64,000 bases of DNA from Muribaculaceae bacterium (GCA_017427945.1 JAFRRT010000012.1:1-64000); one strand, 5' to 3'. Shown: positions 52,558 through 63,432, counted from the first letter of the stretch. Numbers and translations: made by a program. The notes: generated from the letters alone by a model not told the origin.

Positions 52558-54230
52558 TGATAAAAGAACTGCACATCTCCAACTATGCGCTCATTGATAA
52601 ACTCGATATCGGGTTTAACGATGGGCTGACTATTATCACTGGAGAGACCGGTGCAGGCAAATCCATCATTCTTGGGGCTTTGTCCCTCATCCTTGGCGAG
52701 CGGGCCGATACAAAAGCCATACGCGACACAAGTGACAAGACCGTGGTAGAAGCGGTGTTTGATGTCGGTGGCTACAATCTGGAGAGTTTTTACAAGGACA
52801 ATGACATCGATTGGGACGAGCATGAGTGTATCGTGAGGCGCGAGCTCTCCCCTACCGGACGTTCCCGGGCATTCATCAATGATACACCGGTATCACTGAA
52901 CCTGCTGCGCGAACTCTCGACAAGGCTACTCGACATCCACTCCCAACACAGCAACATGCTGTTGTCACAGCCTGCCTTCCAATTGTCCATCCTTGACAGC
53001 ATCGCTGACAACGCCCAGCTACTCGACAATTACGGCAAGGCTTATCAGGCTTATCGTGATGCCGTTAAGCAACTCGAGAAAACCGAGGCAGAGATGGAGC
53101 AGTTGCGTCGCAACGAGGACTACATACGCTTCCAGCTCGACCAGTTGCAGACGATGAACCTGCAACCCGATGAAGATGTACTATTGGAGGCTCAACAGAG
53201 CAAACTGAGCAACATCACTGAACTCAAGGAAGCCCTGTGGAGTGTAGAAAATGATCTCAACAGTGACGAAAACAGCATACTTGAACGCCTGAATGCTGTG
53301 GCACAACGCCTTGAAAATGCCGAGCGCAACCTCACCGACGTTGAAGGCATGCCACAACGGGTAAGGACGTCACTCATCGACCTCAAAGACATCGCGCAAA
53401 GCGTGGGTGCCATCCTCGACACCCTGAATGATGACCCTGCCGAACTCGCGCGTGTTGACGACAGGCTGAACACCATCTATACGCTGCAACGCAAGCATAA
53501 CGCCCAGAATGTGAACCAACTCATTGACATCCAGCATGACTATGAGAAACAACTGGGCGAAATCGAACACAATGATGACATCATTGAAGAGCTCAGGTCA
53601 CGTGTCAGCACCATGCAGTCCACTGCGCTTGAGATAGCAGCACAGTTATCAGGCAAGCGCCATGATGCTGCTAAACGTTTCGGCAAATCATTGATTGAGA
53701 TGGCCACACCGCTGGGCATGAAGAATATCGCCTTTGATGTGGATTTCACATCAACCGACCTCACGCCAACAGGCACCGACAGTGTCGAGTTTTTGATGGC
53801 CTTCAACAAGAACCAGCGTCCCATGCCGGTCAAGGACACCGCATCGGGCGGCGAGATTTCGCGTGTGATGTTGTGCATCAAAACCATCATTGCACGCCAC
53901 ATGCGTCTGCCAAGCATCATATTCGACGAGGTGGACACCGGTATCAGTGGCGATATTGCCAACATGATTGGTGAAATGATGGCCGACATCGCCCGCTCCA
54001 TTCAGGTCATTGCCATCACCCACCTGCCTCAAGTGGCAGCCAACGGCAATCATCATTTGCGCGTCTTCAAGACCGACACCGATATGGAAACGCTCACAAA
54101 GATTGAGCAACTCAACGACGAGGAGCATATTATGGAAATTGCGCGGATGCTCAGCGGCAAGAACCTGGATCAGGCTGCCATCGAGAACGCCAAATCACTC
54201 ATCAAGCATAATCACAAAGAGAAACTATGA
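52557..54230 (+). CDS. recN: DNA repair protein RecN
   Basis: 557 residues, an SMC-like ATPase. Walker A TGETGAGKSIIL lies near residue 25; long coiled-coil arms span about 150-380; the signature motif SGGEISRVMLCIK and Walker B SIIFDEVDTGISG lie near 425-465, followed by the D-loop and VIAITHLPQVAA switch. RecN promotes end joining in double-strand break repair. Coupled to DUF4835 upstream and to rlmB downstream by ATGA overlap. Confidence 0.97.
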   Translation: MIKELHISNYALIDKLDIGFNDGLTIITGETGAGKSIILGALSLILGERADTKAIRDTSDKTVVEAVFDVGGYNLESFYKDNDIDWDEHECIVRRELSPTGRSRAFINDTPVSLNLLRELSTRLLDIHSQHSNMLLSQPAFQLSILDSIADNAQLLDNYGKAYQAYRDAVKQLEKTEAEMEQLRRNEDYIRFQLDQLQTMNLQPDEDVLLEAQQSKLSNITELKEALWSVENDLNSDENSILERLNAVAQRLENAERNLTDVEGMPQRVRTSLIDLKDIAQSVGAILDTLNDDPAELARVDDRLNTIYTLQRKHNAQNVNQLIDIQHDYEKQLGEIEHNDDIIEELRSRVSTMQSTALEIAAQLSGKRHDAAKRFGKSLIEMATPLGMKNIAFDVDFTSTDLTPTGTDSVEFLMAFNKNQRPMPVKDTASGGEISRVMLCIKTIIARHMRLPSIIFDEVDTGISGDIANMIGEMMADIARSIQVIAITHLPQVAANGNHHLRVFKTDTDMETLTKIEQLNDEEHIMEIARMLSGKNLDQAAIENAKSLIKHNHKEKL

Positions 54231-54985
54231 TAGACAAGTCACAATATATCTACGGCATTCATGCCGTTTTGGAAGCGCTCGATGCCGGTCAAGACATCGA
54301 CAAAATCTTATTGAGTAAGACTCTCAACGCCGAGACTGCACAAAAAATCAGCGACATGGCACGGCAGTTGCGCGTCCCCGTGCAGCGTGTTCCGGTACAG
54401 AAGATTGACCGCATCACGCGCCGCAACCACCAGGGTGTGCTTGCCATGATGGCAGCGGTCACCTATTACCACGTCGAGGACTTGGTGCCGCAGTTGTTTG
54501 ACAAGGGTGAAAACCCCTTCTTTGTCGTGCTTGACGGTGTGACCGATGTGCGCAACTTTGGTGCAGTGGCACGCACATGCGACTGTGCCAGTGTGAGTGC
54601 CATTGTAATTCCCGACCGTGAAAGCGTCAGCGTCAATGCCGATGCCGTCAAGACATCAGCAGGAGCACTTAACTATCTGCCTGTGTGCCGTGAGTCAAAT
54701 CTGGCAAAAGCCGTAAAGCTGATGCGTGACAGCGGTATCAAGATTGTGGGAACCGACGATAAAACCCGCACCAATTACACTAAAGCCGATTTCACAGGTC
54801 CTGTCGCCATTGTTCTGGGTTCAGAAGATAAGGGAATATCTCCTGAAATCAAGAAATTGTGTGACACCCTGGTGACCATACCCGAGTTCGGGCATATCAA
54901 CTCGCTGAATGTCTCGGTGGCAGGTGGCATTATCATTTATGAAGTCGTCAGACAACGACTCAATGATAATCAGGAAGTGGAATAA
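54227..54985 (+). CDS. rlmB: 23S rRNA (guanosine-2'-O)-methyltransferase RlmB-type (SpoU/TrmH)
   Basis: 252 residues of the SPOUT family. The N-terminal substrate domain (IYGIHAVLEALDAG) is followed by the knot domain with VLDGVTDVRNFGAVARTCD, VLGSEDKGIS and LNVSVAGGIIIYE. It methylates a 23S rRNA guanosine (2251 in E. coli numbering) with S-adenosylmethionine. The exact target base is assumed from family. Last gene of the dnaN operon. Confidence 0.92.
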   Translation: MIDKSQYIYGIHAVLEALDAGQDIDKILLSKTLNAETAQKISDMARQLRVPVQRVPVQKIDRITRRNHQGVLAMMAAVTYYHVEDLVPQLFDKGENPFFVVLDGVTDVRNFGAVARTCDCASVSAIVIPDRESVSVNADAVKTSAGALNYLPVCRESNLAKAVKLMRDSGIKIVGTDDKTRTNYTKADFTGPVAIVLGSEDKGISPEIKKLCDTLVTIPEFGHINSLNVSVAGGIIIYEVVRQRLNDNQEVE

Positions 54986-54994
54986 GCCAGTTCT

Positions 54995-55017
54995 TTAAGA
55001 AAATTCTATTTTCTTAA
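54995..55017. terminator. AT-rich hairpin after rlmB
   Basis: Perfect 10-bp inverted repeat TTAAGAAAAT-TCT-ATTTTCTTAA. No downstream T-run beyond the stem, so a terminator role is only possible. Confidence 0.45.
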
Positions 55018-55049
55018 CCTCACACACCCTGAATACCGAGAATTCTCAC

Positions 55050-55057
55050 TAAATTTG
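55050..55057 (+). promoter_or_regulatory. -7 box (TAAATTTG) for the nusB operon
   Basis: TAAATTTG at 55050-55057, 20 bp before the nusB ATG. Confidence 0.55.
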
Positions 55058-55077
55058 TAAGTTCAAACGATGACATT

Positions 55078-56010
55078 ATGATAAATCGAGTTTTAATAAG
55101 GACAAAAGTCGTACAGAACCTGTACTCATACATGCTCACCCGTCCCGAGTGCACGCTTGCCAAAGCGCTCAAGGATTTAGATGCCAGTCTCAACAAGACA
55201 TACGAACTGTATCACTACCTGATGCGTTTGCCGGTTGAACTGACACATATCCAGGAGATGCGCCTTGATGAAGCACGCAACAAGTATATGCCCACCGAGG
55301 AGGAGTTGAACCCTAACATGAAGTTTGTCAACAATCGCTTGGTGGCAGCACTGACGGCCAATGAGCAGTTGCAGGAATTTGCCGAGGAGCATGCCGTTAC
55401 ATGGAACGATGACCCCATCTTTGAGCGTATTATCCTTGACAAGATTCTCAAGAGTGACTTGTATAACGATTATATGGCCGATGATTCCGACGATGCCATC
55501 AGCGACAGCTTGCTGTGGCAACAGTTGATGAAACAGGTCATCCTGCCCGACGAGAACATGGCCGATGCCATCGAGCAGCGTTCGTTGTTCTGGACCGAGG
55601 ACGACATGGACCTGTTGGGACAATTCGTCTGCAAGACCTTCAGGAAGATTGCCGAGGGTGATGAAAATGCCGTCCTGCCCATGTTCAAGGACGAGGAAGA
55701 CAGCGGTTTTGGTAAGGAACTGTTCACTGCTACAGTTCAACTGATGCCTGAGAGCAATGACCTCATCGACGAGCTGGTGCAAAGCAGCCGTTGGGATAAA
55801 GACCGTATCGTGCTCATGGACCGCATCATCATGTGCACTGCCATTGCTGAGATGCGCACCTTTGACAAGATTCCGGTTGCCGTTTCTCTCAATGAGTATA
55901 TCGAGTTGGCCAAGAACTTCAGCACCGCTGCCAGCGGCAAGTTCATCAACGGCATCCTCAACAATGCAGTTAAACAATTGCGTAAAGAGGGCAAGATGTT
56001 CAAGAGCTGA
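55078..56010 (+). CDS. nusB: Transcription antitermination factor NusB, long Bacteroidota form
   Basis: 310 residues, about twice the E. coli protein. It starts MINRVLIRTKVVQNLYSYM (R-x-KVVQ, the NusB family N-terminus), and the C-terminal part (ALNEYIELAKNF-like stretch VSLNEYIELAKNFST, GKFINGILNNAV) is the conserved NusB core. The central region holds an extra helical insert typical of Bacteroidota. NusB with S10 binds boxA in rRNA leaders. It heads an operon with yajC and others. Confidence 0.92.
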   Translation: MINRVLIRTKVVQNLYSYMLTRPECTLAKALKDLDASLNKTYELYHYLMRLPVELTHIQEMRLDEARNKYMPTEEELNPNMKFVNNRLVAALTANEQLQEFAEEHAVTWNDDPIFERIILDKILKSDLYNDYMADDSDDAISDSLLWQQLMKQVILPDENMADAIEQRSLFWTEDDMDLLGQFVCKTFRKIAEGDENAVLPMFKDEEDSGFGKELFTATVQLMPESNDLIDELVQSSRWDKDRIVLMDRIIMCTAIAEMRTFDKIPVAVSLNEYIELAKNFSTAASGKFINGILNNAVKQLRKEGKMFKS

Positions 56011-56070
56011 CACCTTACCACCCTATCAAATCGCCAATACACATTATTAATTTAACAATATCTTAGAATT

Positions 56071-56409
56071 ATGCTTAACACGATTTTATTGCAAGCAGCA
56101 AGCGGCACCGGTAGCGCCGGCGCAGGTTGGAGCAGCATGATCATGATTATTGCGCTCATCGCCATTTTCTACTTCTTCATGATTGCTCCGCAGCAGAAGA
56201 AGCAAAAAAAGATCAATGCTTTCCGCGATAGCCTCCAGAAAGGTGACAAAGTGATGACCGCCGGCGGTATCTATGGCCGCATTCGCGAAATCAAGGACAA
56301 CTACGTTCTGCTGGAGATCGACAACAATGTGACCATCAAGATTGACAAGAATTCCATCTATCAATCGATGCAGGACGTTGCCGAGGCTGGCGCCGACGTC
56401 AAGAAGTGA
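56071..56409 (+). CDS. yajC: Preprotein translocase subunit YajC
   Basis: 112 residues. One membrane helix (about 20-38) followed by MIAPQQKKQKKINAFRDSL and GDKVMTAGGIYGRI, the YajC signature. It associates with SecDF at the Sec translocon; secD and secF are not in the window. Lies 60 bp after nusB and 24 bp before the YbbR-type gene. Confidence 0.96.
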   Translation: MLNTILLQAASGTGSAGAGWSSMIMIIALIAIFYFFMIAPQQKKQKKINAFRDSLQKGDKVMTAGGIYGRIREIKDNYVLLEIDNNVTIKIDKNSIYQSMQDVAEAGADVKK

Positions 56410-56433
56410 TTTTTCGGCTTAAGGATGTCTTGA

Positions 56434-57396
56434 ATGAAATTTTTGGACAAAATAAGGGAAAAGCTAAAGGAATCGCCACGAGCACGCTCTTTCTTTCTTT
56501 ACCTGTTTTTCCTCATTATATCGGCTGTATTTTGGAGTTTCCTGACCTTTAACTCTGACATACAAATCGATATGGAAATACCGGTAGAAATGAGCATGCC
56601 CAGTAATGTGCACTTGCTCTCAAAGGTTCCTGATACGCTCACTGTCACCATTCGTGACCGTGGCTATCGCTTCTTTTCCTACATGTTCCACAAGACACCT
56701 AAGCTGAACCTTCGATTCACCGACTACAGCGACGGCAACAGCTCGTTCAAGGTTGACCAAAGCCACTTGAAAAAGGCATTGCAGCCCATCTTGAACAAGC
56801 ACTCCACCATTGTCAACGTGCTCCCTGAGAGCATCAACGTCAAGTTCACCGACCTGCCAGGCAAGAAAGTGCCTGTCAAGACCGACATCACTGTCGAGCC
56901 CCGTCAGGACTATACGCAGTATGGCGCACTCATTCAAAGTCAGGATTCAGTCCTTGTATTCAGTGACGCCAAGACCCTGAGTGAGATTAACGAGGTTTAC
57001 ACTTATCACGTTGAGGAGACCGACCTAACCGACACATTGAGGCGCAAAGTTTCCATCGCACCCATCAACGGTGCCGTCGTGGAGCCTCGCACCATCGAAA
57101 TCATGGTGCCTATCGAGAAGTTGAAGCCTCAAACGCGCTCAGTCAAGATCGTTGTACGTAATGCACCTCAAGGGGTGAAGATGCTGCTTTTCCCCGGTGA
57201 TGTGGAAGTCAAATACATGTCTCCCGTAAGCCGCATCACCGAGGATGCCGGTATCACGGCTGTTGTGGACTACAACTCGGTGAATTTCAATTCACCCAGC
57301 AACAAGGTCAAGGTAATCATCGGTGAGGTGCCTGCGGCTTATCAAGACGTGATATTCTCACAAGACAGTGTCGAATACATCATCGAGAAGCATTAA
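56434..57396 (+). CDS. YbbR-domain membrane-anchored protein
   Basis: 320 residues. A cytoplasmic start, one membrane segment at about 21-40 (FFLYLFFLIISAVFWSF), and an extracytoplasmic region with at least two YbbR-like beta domains (PVEMSMPSNVHLLS, FTDLPGKKVPVKTDI, VEVKYMSPVSRI). In firmicutes the YbbR protein CdaR regulates a c-di-AMP cyclase; no cyclase is adjacent here. It lies between yajC and coaE, as in other Bacteroidota. Confidence 0.88.
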   Translation: MKFLDKIREKLKESPRARSFFLYLFFLIISAVFWSFLTFNSDIQIDMEIPVEMSMPSNVHLLSKVPDTLTVTIRDRGYRFFSYMFHKTPKLNLRFTDYSDGNSSFKVDQSHLKKALQPILNKHSTIVNVLPESINVKFTDLPGKKVPVKTDITVEPRQDYTQYGALIQSQDSVLVFSDAKTLSEINEVYTYHVEETDLTDTLRRKVSIAPINGAVVEPRTIEIMVPIEKLKPQTRSVKIVVRNAPQGVKMLLFPGDVEVKYMSPVSRITEDAGITAVVDYNSVNFNSPSNKVKVIIGEVPAAYQDVIFSQDSVEYIIEKH

Positions 57397-57402
57397 CCGC
57401 CG

Positions 57403-57984
57403 ATGAAGTTGATTGCTATCACAGGTGGTATCGGCAGTGGAAAAAGCGTTGTCGCAAGCATTGTCAAGGTAATGGGCCATCAGGTCTATGACTGTGACTC
57501 ACGCGCCAAAGCCCTGATGACTGACGACGATGCGCTGCGCAAGCAACTGGTTGAAGCCTTCGGACCGGAAACCTATCTGGCCGATGGACGCCTCAACCGT
57601 GAGCACCTGAGCAAAATCGCGTTCACCGACAAGAGTGTCCTGACTCGCCTCAACAGCATCGTTCATCCCGCCACCGCCAATGACATCAAACGATGGGCAG
57701 GCGAACTGGAAAAAGGCGGTGCAAGTGTCGCATTTATCGAGACGGCACTCTTGCGCACTTCTGGACTGAACAACCTGGTTGATGGTGTGTGGCACGTGAC
57801 CGCTCCTGCCGAGGTACGTGTAAAGCGAGTGATGTCACGCAGCGGCTTGACGGCACAACAAGTTCAGGAGCGCATTGCGGCACAACAAAACGAAGACCGA
57901 GTGGATGAAGGCGAGAGTGTCATCATCAACGACGATATTGCGGCCGTCCTGCCACAGGTCATTCAACTGTTTAAAGAACTATAA
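57403..57984 (+). CDS. coaE: Dephospho-CoA kinase
   Basis: 193 residues. P-loop GGIGSGKSVVA at residues 8-18, YDCDSRAKALM for the substrate, and the lid region RVKRVMSRSGLTAQQVQERI. It phosphorylates dephospho-CoA to finish coenzyme A synthesis, complementing coaBC upstream. It starts 6 bp after the YbbR gene. Confidence 0.96.
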   Translation: MKLIAITGGIGSGKSVVASIVKVMGHQVYDCDSRAKALMTDDDALRKQLVEAFGPETYLADGRLNREHLSKIAFTDKSVLTRLNSIVHPATANDIKRWAGELEKGGASVAFIETALLRTSGLNNLVDGVWHVTAPAEVRVKRVMSRSGLTAQQVQERIAAQQNEDRVDEGESVIINDDIAAVLPQVIQLFKEL

Positions 57985-58010
57985 AACTTAACTACATTAT
58001 TAAAGATATT

Positions 58011-58457
58011 ATGCTGAAGAAAATTTTATCTATTTCGGGACGTCCCGGACTTTACAAACTTATCTCGTACGGTAAAAACATGCTTCTGGTAGAAGGTCTT
58101 ACCGACGGACATCGTTTCCCTGTTCACTCACGTGAGCGCGTTATGTCGCTGGGCGACATCTCCATTTTCACCACTTCTGAAGACCTGCCCTTGTCACAGG
58201 TACTGGAGAACGTGGGCAAGAAATTTGAGAACAAGGTCATTGACGTCAAGGCCTACAGCACCCCCGACCAGCTTCATGAGTTCATGAAATCAGTTCTTGA
58301 GAACTGGGACGAGGAACGTGTACACAACAGCGACATCAAGAAGATCATTTCGTGGTACAACCTTCTTATCAATGCAGGCATCACCGATTTCTCCATCAAG
58401 GAAGAAGAGGAAGAGGCCAATAATGAAGAAGCTCCCGAAGAAGAAAAGAAAGACTAA
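58011..58457 (+). CDS. DUF5606-family protein
   Basis: 148 residues. The N-terminus MLKKILSISGRPGLYKL and GKNMLLVEGL match DUF5606, a Bacteroidota family. The C-terminal 25 residues are strongly acidic (EEEEEANNEEAPEEEKK). No membrane segment or catalytic motif. Between coaE and a cell-wall hydrolase gene; the function is unknown. Confidence 0.85.
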   Translation: MLKKILSISGRPGLYKLISYGKNMLLVEGLTDGHRFPVHSRERVMSLGDISIFTTSEDLPLSQVLENVGKKFENKVIDVKAYSTPDQLHEFMKSVLENWDEERVHNSDIKKIISWYNLLINAGITDFSIKEEEEEANNEEAPEEEKKD

Positions 58458-59102
58458 ATGCTCCGACGCTACGGCAAAACGATACTCTATTTGGCAGCGG
58501 CTATCTCCATGTCGCTGCCTATAGTATCGTGCCGCAGCACAAGTAGCAACACACATACCTACCGTCCTTACCATGAGCGCCGCAACCGTGGCGGAGATGA
58601 CCGCCATGATGCCAATGTGGGCTCAACTAACGAGAATGTCGGGGGAAAAAAACCAAAGGCTGAAAGCAATGCCTTTGTCAGTGAAGAGTGGGCTAACCTG
58701 GACATCAAACTGGAACGCCACGAGAACAAGGAACTCTATAAAGAGTTGAAGCGCTGGTTAGGAACCCCCTACGTCTATGCGGCTCATACCTGTGGCGAAG
58801 GCACCGACTGTTCGGGAATGGTAATGGAAGTGTACCAGAAAATCTATGGCATCAAGGTCCACCGCAATTCAGCCAAGATGCTTGAAGAGAATTGCAGCCC
58901 CATCGACCTTGACGACCTGCGAGAAGGCGATCTCGTTTTCTTTATCACCAGCAGCGACGGCCATGTATCTCATGTGGGCATTTACCTCAAGGACAATAAG
59001 TTTGTACATGCCTCATCATCACGTGGTGTAGCGGTCGACGACCTGCGCCAGAACTATTACGCCACCCACTTCCACACAGCCGCCCGTGTCAAGAAGCATT
59101 AG
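58458..59102 (+). CDS. NlpC/P60-type peptidoglycan endopeptidase (lipoprotein)
   Basis: 214 residues. The lipobox IVSC lies near residue 25. After a low-complexity linker, the C40 peptidase domain runs from about 92 with WLGTPYVYAAHTCGEGTDCSGM (catalytic Cys), and the catalytic His in HVSHVGIYL. It is expected to cut between D-glutamate and diaminopimelate in the wall. The start codon follows the DUF5606 stop directly (TAAATG), so the genes are co-translated. Confidence 0.92.
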   Translation: MLRRYGKTILYLAAAISMSLPIVSCRSTSSNTHTYRPYHERRNRGGDDRHDANVGSTNENVGGKKPKAESNAFVSEEWANLDIKLERHENKELYKELKRWLGTPYVYAAHTCGEGTDCSGMVMEVYQKIYGIKVHRNSAKMLEENCSPIDLDDLREGDLVFFITSSDGHVSHVGIYLKDNKFVHASSSRGVAVDDLRQNYYATHFHTAARVKKH

Positions 59103-59127
59103 CTCATTCATACTATAATAATAACAA

Positions 59128-59166
59128 ATGCCCGCAGACTCACAGGTCATGCGGGCATCGTTTTAT
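59128..59166 (+). terminator. Terminator between NlpC/P60 and glycogen phosphorylase genes
   Basis: ATGCCCGCA (59128-59136) pairs with TGCGGGCAT (59150-59158), followed by CGTTTTATTA. A second small hairpin, CGGGG/CCCCG (59169-59184), serves the minus strand. Confidence 0.85.
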
Positions 59167-59197
59167 TACGGGGTTCTATCCCCGATTCCTCAGCGGA

Positions 59198-61750
59198 TTA
59201 GAACCACTTGAGATAGGCGAAGTCCTGACGATGAGGCAGGTTCTCATTCCAAGGATATGCACGGTAAGCATAACGGAAAATGCCGTTCTCGTGGAAGGGA
59301 ACTTTCAGGTTATAGGAAACAATGTTTCCTTCCTGTGCCACAACATCAAACTCGGCTTTGCGGAAGAACTTGGTCTGTCCGTCTTCCTCCTTATAGACAA
59401 CGAGCTCAAGTTTCACATCAGTGCCCAGTCCGGCAGTGTCAAGACGCATGGAGATGTCGATGTCGGCCGAGCCGTTGGCAATGGCCTCACGATTACCCAT
59501 AATGTCACCTACCAATTGAACATTGTTCCAGTTGGCAGCAACTTTCTCTTTCCACTTCACGATTTCCTTGGCAAGGGCGAACTTGTTGGCCGAGAGGCGC
59601 AGTGCTCGCTCGTGCTGCGGGCAGTAGAACTTGTCAAAGTAATCCTTCATCATGCGTGACATCGTGTAGTTGGGAGCGATGTGGCAGATGGAGTTCTTAA
59701 TGTACTGAATCCATTCAGGCGAATAACCCTTGCTGTTCTTGGCAAAGTACAGAGGAATGATCTCGTTCTCGAGCATAGAATAAATCGTTGCCGAGTCGAG
59801 TTTGTCCTGCTGAGCCTGCTCGGTGTAGGTGCGTTTGCTGGTCAAAGCCCAACCGGCACCTTCGCGATAGCCTTCATACCACCAACCATCAAGCACCGAG
59901 AAGTTGAGCAAGCCGTTCATCTCGGCCTTCTCACCCGAAGTACCTGATGCCTCGAGAGGACGAGTCGGGGTGTTCAACCACACGTCAACACCGGTAATGA
60001 GTCGTTTCGAGAGAGTCATGTCATAATTCTCAAGGAAGATGACCTTACCCAGGAACTCCGGCATCTTGCTGATTTCAATGATACGCTTGATGAGGCCCTG
60101 ACCGGCACCGTCGGCAGGATGTGCCTTACCTGCAAAGATGAACTGTACAGGATAACGGTCGTTGTTGACAATCTTGCTCAGACGCTCCAGGTCGTTGAAC
60201 AACAGATAGGCGCGCTTGTAAGTGGCAAAACGGCGGGCAAAACCAATGAGCAGTGCATCGGGATTGATCTTCTCAACAATGCTGGTGATGCGGCTGGGAT
60301 CGCCCTGGTTCTTGAGCCAGTTCTCCCTGAAGTCACGCTTCACGAAGCGGATAAACTTCTCCTTCAACATCTTGCGCATTTCCCAAATCTTCTCATCGGG
60401 GACATTCATCAAGGGAGCCCAGGTCGATTCAAGTTCCTGGTTGTCCATGAAACTGTCGCCAAGCACATTCTTGTAGAATACCTTCCACTCGCTGGCGGCC
60501 CAAGTAGGCATGTGTACACCATTGGTCACGAAGCCCACGTGAGACTCCTCAGGAGCATAACCTTTCCAGATACCGGCAAACATCTTTTTGGATACCTCAC
60601 CGTGCAACCAGCTCACACCGTTGCTCTCCTGGGTGGTGTTCAAAGCGAAAGTACTCATGCAGAAGCGTTCGTCACTGCCGGGATTCTCACGTCCCATGTC
60701 CATCAGTTCCTGCCAAGTGATGTTCAGGCGAGCGGGATATTCGCCCATGTATTTGCCAAAGAGTTCTTCGTCAAAGTAGTCATGGCCTGCGGGAACAGGA
60801 GTGTGAACAGTATAAAGAGATGTGGCGCGGACGATTTCCAATGCCTCATTGAAGTTCAGACCATCTTCCTGTACCATGTCAACCAGGCGCTGCAGGTTGA
60901 GCAATGCGGCATGACCCTCGTTGCAGTGATAGATGTCGGCTTTGATGCCAAGACGCTTGAGCAGCAGCACGCCACCAATTCCTAACATATACTCCTGCTT
61001 GATGCGGTTCTCCCAGTCGCCACCATAGAGTTTGTGGGTGATTTCGCGGTCATACTCACTGTTGAGATCCATGTCGGTGTCCAACAGGTAGAGCTTTACG
61101 CGGCCCACGTTAGCTTGCCATACATTGGCATAAATGACGCGGCCGGGATAAGGTACCTCATGTACCAACTGGTTGCCGTTCCCGTCAAGGACGGGCTCGA
61201 TGGGAAGCTGTTCGAAATTCTGTGCCTCATAATTGGCGATCTGCTGACCGTCCATCGCGAGCGTCTGGGTGAAGTAGCCATAACGGTAAAGGAAGCCCAC
61301 AGCAGTCATATTGACGCAACGGTCGCTGGCTTCTTTCACATAATCACCGGCAAGGATACCCAAGCCACCAGAATAAATCTTAAGGGCGTTGCACAGACCA
61401 TACTCCATACAGAAGTAAGCGATTGAAGGCTTGTCGGTCCTCAAAGGCTTCTTCATGTAATCCTTGTAAGCTTTGTAGGTGCTGTCGATACGTGCCAGCA
61501 TAGCGGCATCTTCACGAATGGCAGCAATCTTCTCGTTCGTGAGACGCTGCAGCATCTTCACGGGGTTCTCGCTTGTGGCGCGCCAGGTGTCGCGGTCCAG
61601 GTCATGGAAAAGGGTCTTGCCCTCTACATTCCATGCCCACCACAGGTTGCGGGACAGTTCATTCAATTTGTTGAGGTTGCCTGGTAAATCAGACTTTACA
61701 GTTATATTCCTCCATTGAGGATCGTTGCTGTAACTGGGTTGAATTTTCAT
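59198..61750 (-). CDS. glgP: Alpha-glucan (glycogen) phosphorylase
   Basis: 850 residues. The N-terminus contains [13 protein letters not shown], the DUF3417 module of the short alpha-glucan phosphorylases. Central motifs include [18 protein letters not shown] and [10 protein letters not shown]. The pyridoxal-phosphate site is [12 protein letters not shown] with the expected lysine. It releases glucose 1-phosphate from glycogen or maltodextrin. It lies 32 bp downstream of the glycogen synthase gene on the same strand, so synthesis and breakdown are co-expressed. Confidence 0.95.
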   Translation of the reverse strand: MKIQPSYSNDPQWRNITVKSDLPGNLNKLNELSRNLWWAWNVEGKTLFHDLDRDTWRATSENPVKMLQRLTNEKIAAIREDAAMLARIDSTYKAYKDYMKKPLRTDKPSIAYFCMEYGLCNALKIYSGGLGILAGDYVKEASDRCVNMTAVGFLYRYGYFTQTLAMDGQQIANYEAQNFEQLPIEPVLDGNGNQLVHEVPYPGRVIYANVWQANVGRVKLYLLDTDMDLNSEYDREITHKLYGGDWENRIKQEYMLGIGGVLLLKRLGIKADIYHCNEGHAALLNLQRLVDMVQEDGLNFNEALEIVRATSLYTVHTPVPAGHDYFDEELFGKYMGEYPARLNITWQELMDMGRENPGSDERFCMSTFALNTTQESNGVSWLHGEVSKKMFAGIWKGYAPEESHVGFVTNGVHMPTWAASEWKVFYKNVLGDSFMDNQELESTWAPLMNVPDEKIWEMRKMLKEKFIRFVKRDFRENWLKNQGDPSRITSIVEKINPDALLIGFARRFATYKRAYLLFNDLERLSKIVNNDRYPVQFIFAGKAHPADGAGQGLIKRIIEISKMPEFLGKVIFLENYDMTLSKRLITGVDVWLNTPTRPLEASGTSGEKAEMNGLLNFSVLDGWWYEGYREGAGWALTSKRTYTEQAQQDKLDSATIYSMLENEIIPLYFAKNSKGYSPEWIQYIKNSICHIAPNYTMSRMMKDYFDKFYCPQHERALRLSANKFALAKEIVKWKEKVAANWNNVQLVGDIMGNREAIANGSADIDISMRLDTAGLGTDVKLELVVYKEEDGQTKFFRKAEFDVVAQEGNIVSYNLKVPFHENGIFRYAYRAYPWNENLPHRQDFAYLKWF

Positions 61751-61782
61751 AATTGTCGTTATAATGATTTTTGTTGATATTC

Positions 61783-63432
61783 TTAATGATCTTTGCGCCG
61801 TGAAGCCTTTTGCAACGCCATCTCGTAAGCATTGTCATAGTATGGGAGGAAATTCTCCCACGATGCAGCCTTGCTTGTTGCACGAGCACCCTTGCTCACG
61901 CTCTGGGCTTCTTTTTCGCCCATCATATACAGATTGATGAGGCTCGAGACAATCGTCTGCACCGTCTCGTCGTAGTTACTGTCGGAACGGTGTATCACCT
62001 TCACGCCGCTTGCATCGGAATCGTCGCCGAAGTTGTCCAATACCCACTGGCCAAAGCCGGCAAGGTCGGTGGTAACTGTAGCCACGCCAAAGGCCGCACT
62101 CTCAAGCGGGGTGTATCCCCACGGCTCATAGTATGAGGGGAACACAGCGGCATCAAGTCCTGCCAACAAGTCGTAATAAGTCATGTCGAAGATGCCGTCA
62201 TTGCCATTCAGGTAAGAAGGCACATCGATGACCGTGACAAGGTCCTGCGGCTCGTTGTGGATGCCCAGAGCATTGATGCGGCGCATCACAGGGTCGCCCT
62301 CAGGGTCATACAGGTTGTGGGTAACAACCGGATTGAACAGGCGACGCGGCTTGCGGGCCGTCATCTGCTCGGCAAGGTCGGTACGTGGTGACTTCATCCA
62401 TGCGGGTACAAGCACAAAGGCGACAACCTTGCGTTGCAGGCTGGTGACACGTCCCAAGGCATCACGCAGTGATGAGAGGGAATCCAGATACACGTCGATA
62501 CCCTTGTTGCGCATCTCAAGGCGGCCCGAAGTAGCAACAATCATTGTGTCCTCGGGATAATGTTCGCCGGTGAGCGCGCTTGCCACTTGCAGCATGCGCT
62601 TGCGGGCCGCAGCACGTTGTCGTGTGAATTTGGAGCCCTTGGGGACGTAGTTTTGCTCAAAGGCGTTAGGCGTCACCAGCGGGCGACGCTCCAGCAGTTG
62701 GGCACACTCGCGGGCAGTCACATCGCTCACCGTCGTGAAGGCGTCCGCAGCATGTGCAGCAGCTTTTTCAAGCGAGTGCTTCGACTGCATATTGAGTTCA
62801 CCTGCCATCTGGTCACCAAAGTAGCCTGGCATGTAGTCATACAAGGGCTTGCCGTTGCCGCAGATGCTGCGCCCGATGCTTGTGGCATGTGTGGTAAACA
62901 CGGTAGCCACCTCAGGCATCGTGGCCTTGACGTGGAGCAATCCCATACCCGTGGTCCACTCATCAAAGTGGGCAACAACCCTCAATTCAGGGTCGTCCTT
63001 CCACCTGATGATGCTCTCGATAACGAGGGCTGCGGCATAGGCAAACATGCACGACTCGTCATAATCACCATAAGCATGCAGCGAGTCCACACCATAACGG
63101 TTCCACATCTCGGCATAAAGTTCGTTCTTGTAGGGGTACAGCGCATCATAAGTCACCAGCACAGCCAATGGCTTGCCAGGAACATCCCAGCGCCCTACCC
63201 TCACTTTCACGCCACTGGGCAGCTGCGCATGCGTCTGCCATGCAGCAAGTGGCGTCTTGCCCTCGATAAACGTGAGAGACGGGTTCTCGGCCGACCACAA
63301 GTCGGGACCGATGAAGATCAGGTTATCTTTATATCGTTTCTGGAGAGTCTTTGCCTTAGTTGAAAGTACGGCATAAATGCCGCCCACCTTATTACAGACC
63401 TCCCAACTGGTTTCAAACAGTAAGTCTAACAT
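61783..63432 (-). CDS. Glycogen synthase, GT3-like (eukaryotic type)
   Basis: 549 residues. The start [20 protein letters not shown] has the K-x-GG nucleotide-sugar loop with a GT3/GYS-like context (animal glycogen synthase: ...EVANKVGGIYTV...). A later [19 protein letters not shown] stretch is the C-terminal donor-site E-x7-E motif. It should extend alpha-1,4-glucan from UDP-glucose or ADP-glucose. Bacterial GT5 GlgA has a different N-terminal context. First gene of the operon with glgP. Confidence 0.9.
   Translation of the reverse strand: MLDLLFETSWEVCNKVGGIYAVLSTKAKTLQKRYKDNLIFIGPDLWSAENPSLTFIEGKTPLAAWQTHAQLPSGVKVRVGRWDVPGKPLAVLVTYDALYPYKNELYAEMWNRYGVDSLHAYGDYDESCMFAYAAALVIESIIRWKDDPELRVVAHFDEWTTGMGLLHVKATMPEVATVFTTHATSIGRSICGNGKPLYDYMPGYFGDQMAGELNMQSKHSLEKAAAHAADAFTTVSDVTARECAQLLERRPLVTPNAFEQNYVPKGSKFTRQRAAARKRMLQVASALTGEHYPEDTMIVATSGRLEMRNKGIDVYLDSLSSLRDALGRVTSLQRKVVAFVLVPAWMKSPRTDLAEQMTARKPRRLFNPVVTHNLYDPEGDPVMRRINALGIHNEPQDLVTVIDVPSYLNGNDGIFDMTYYDLLAGLDAAVFPSYYEPWGYTPLESAAFGVATVTTDLAGFGQWVLDNFGDDSDASGVKVIHRSDSNYDETVQTIVSSLINLYMMGEKEAQSVSKGARATSKAASWENFLPYYDNAYEMALQKASRRKDH

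Noticed and set aside
55177..56013. 278-codon frame antisense to nusB
   Set aside because: Shadow of a conserved gene; composition typical of antisense reading.
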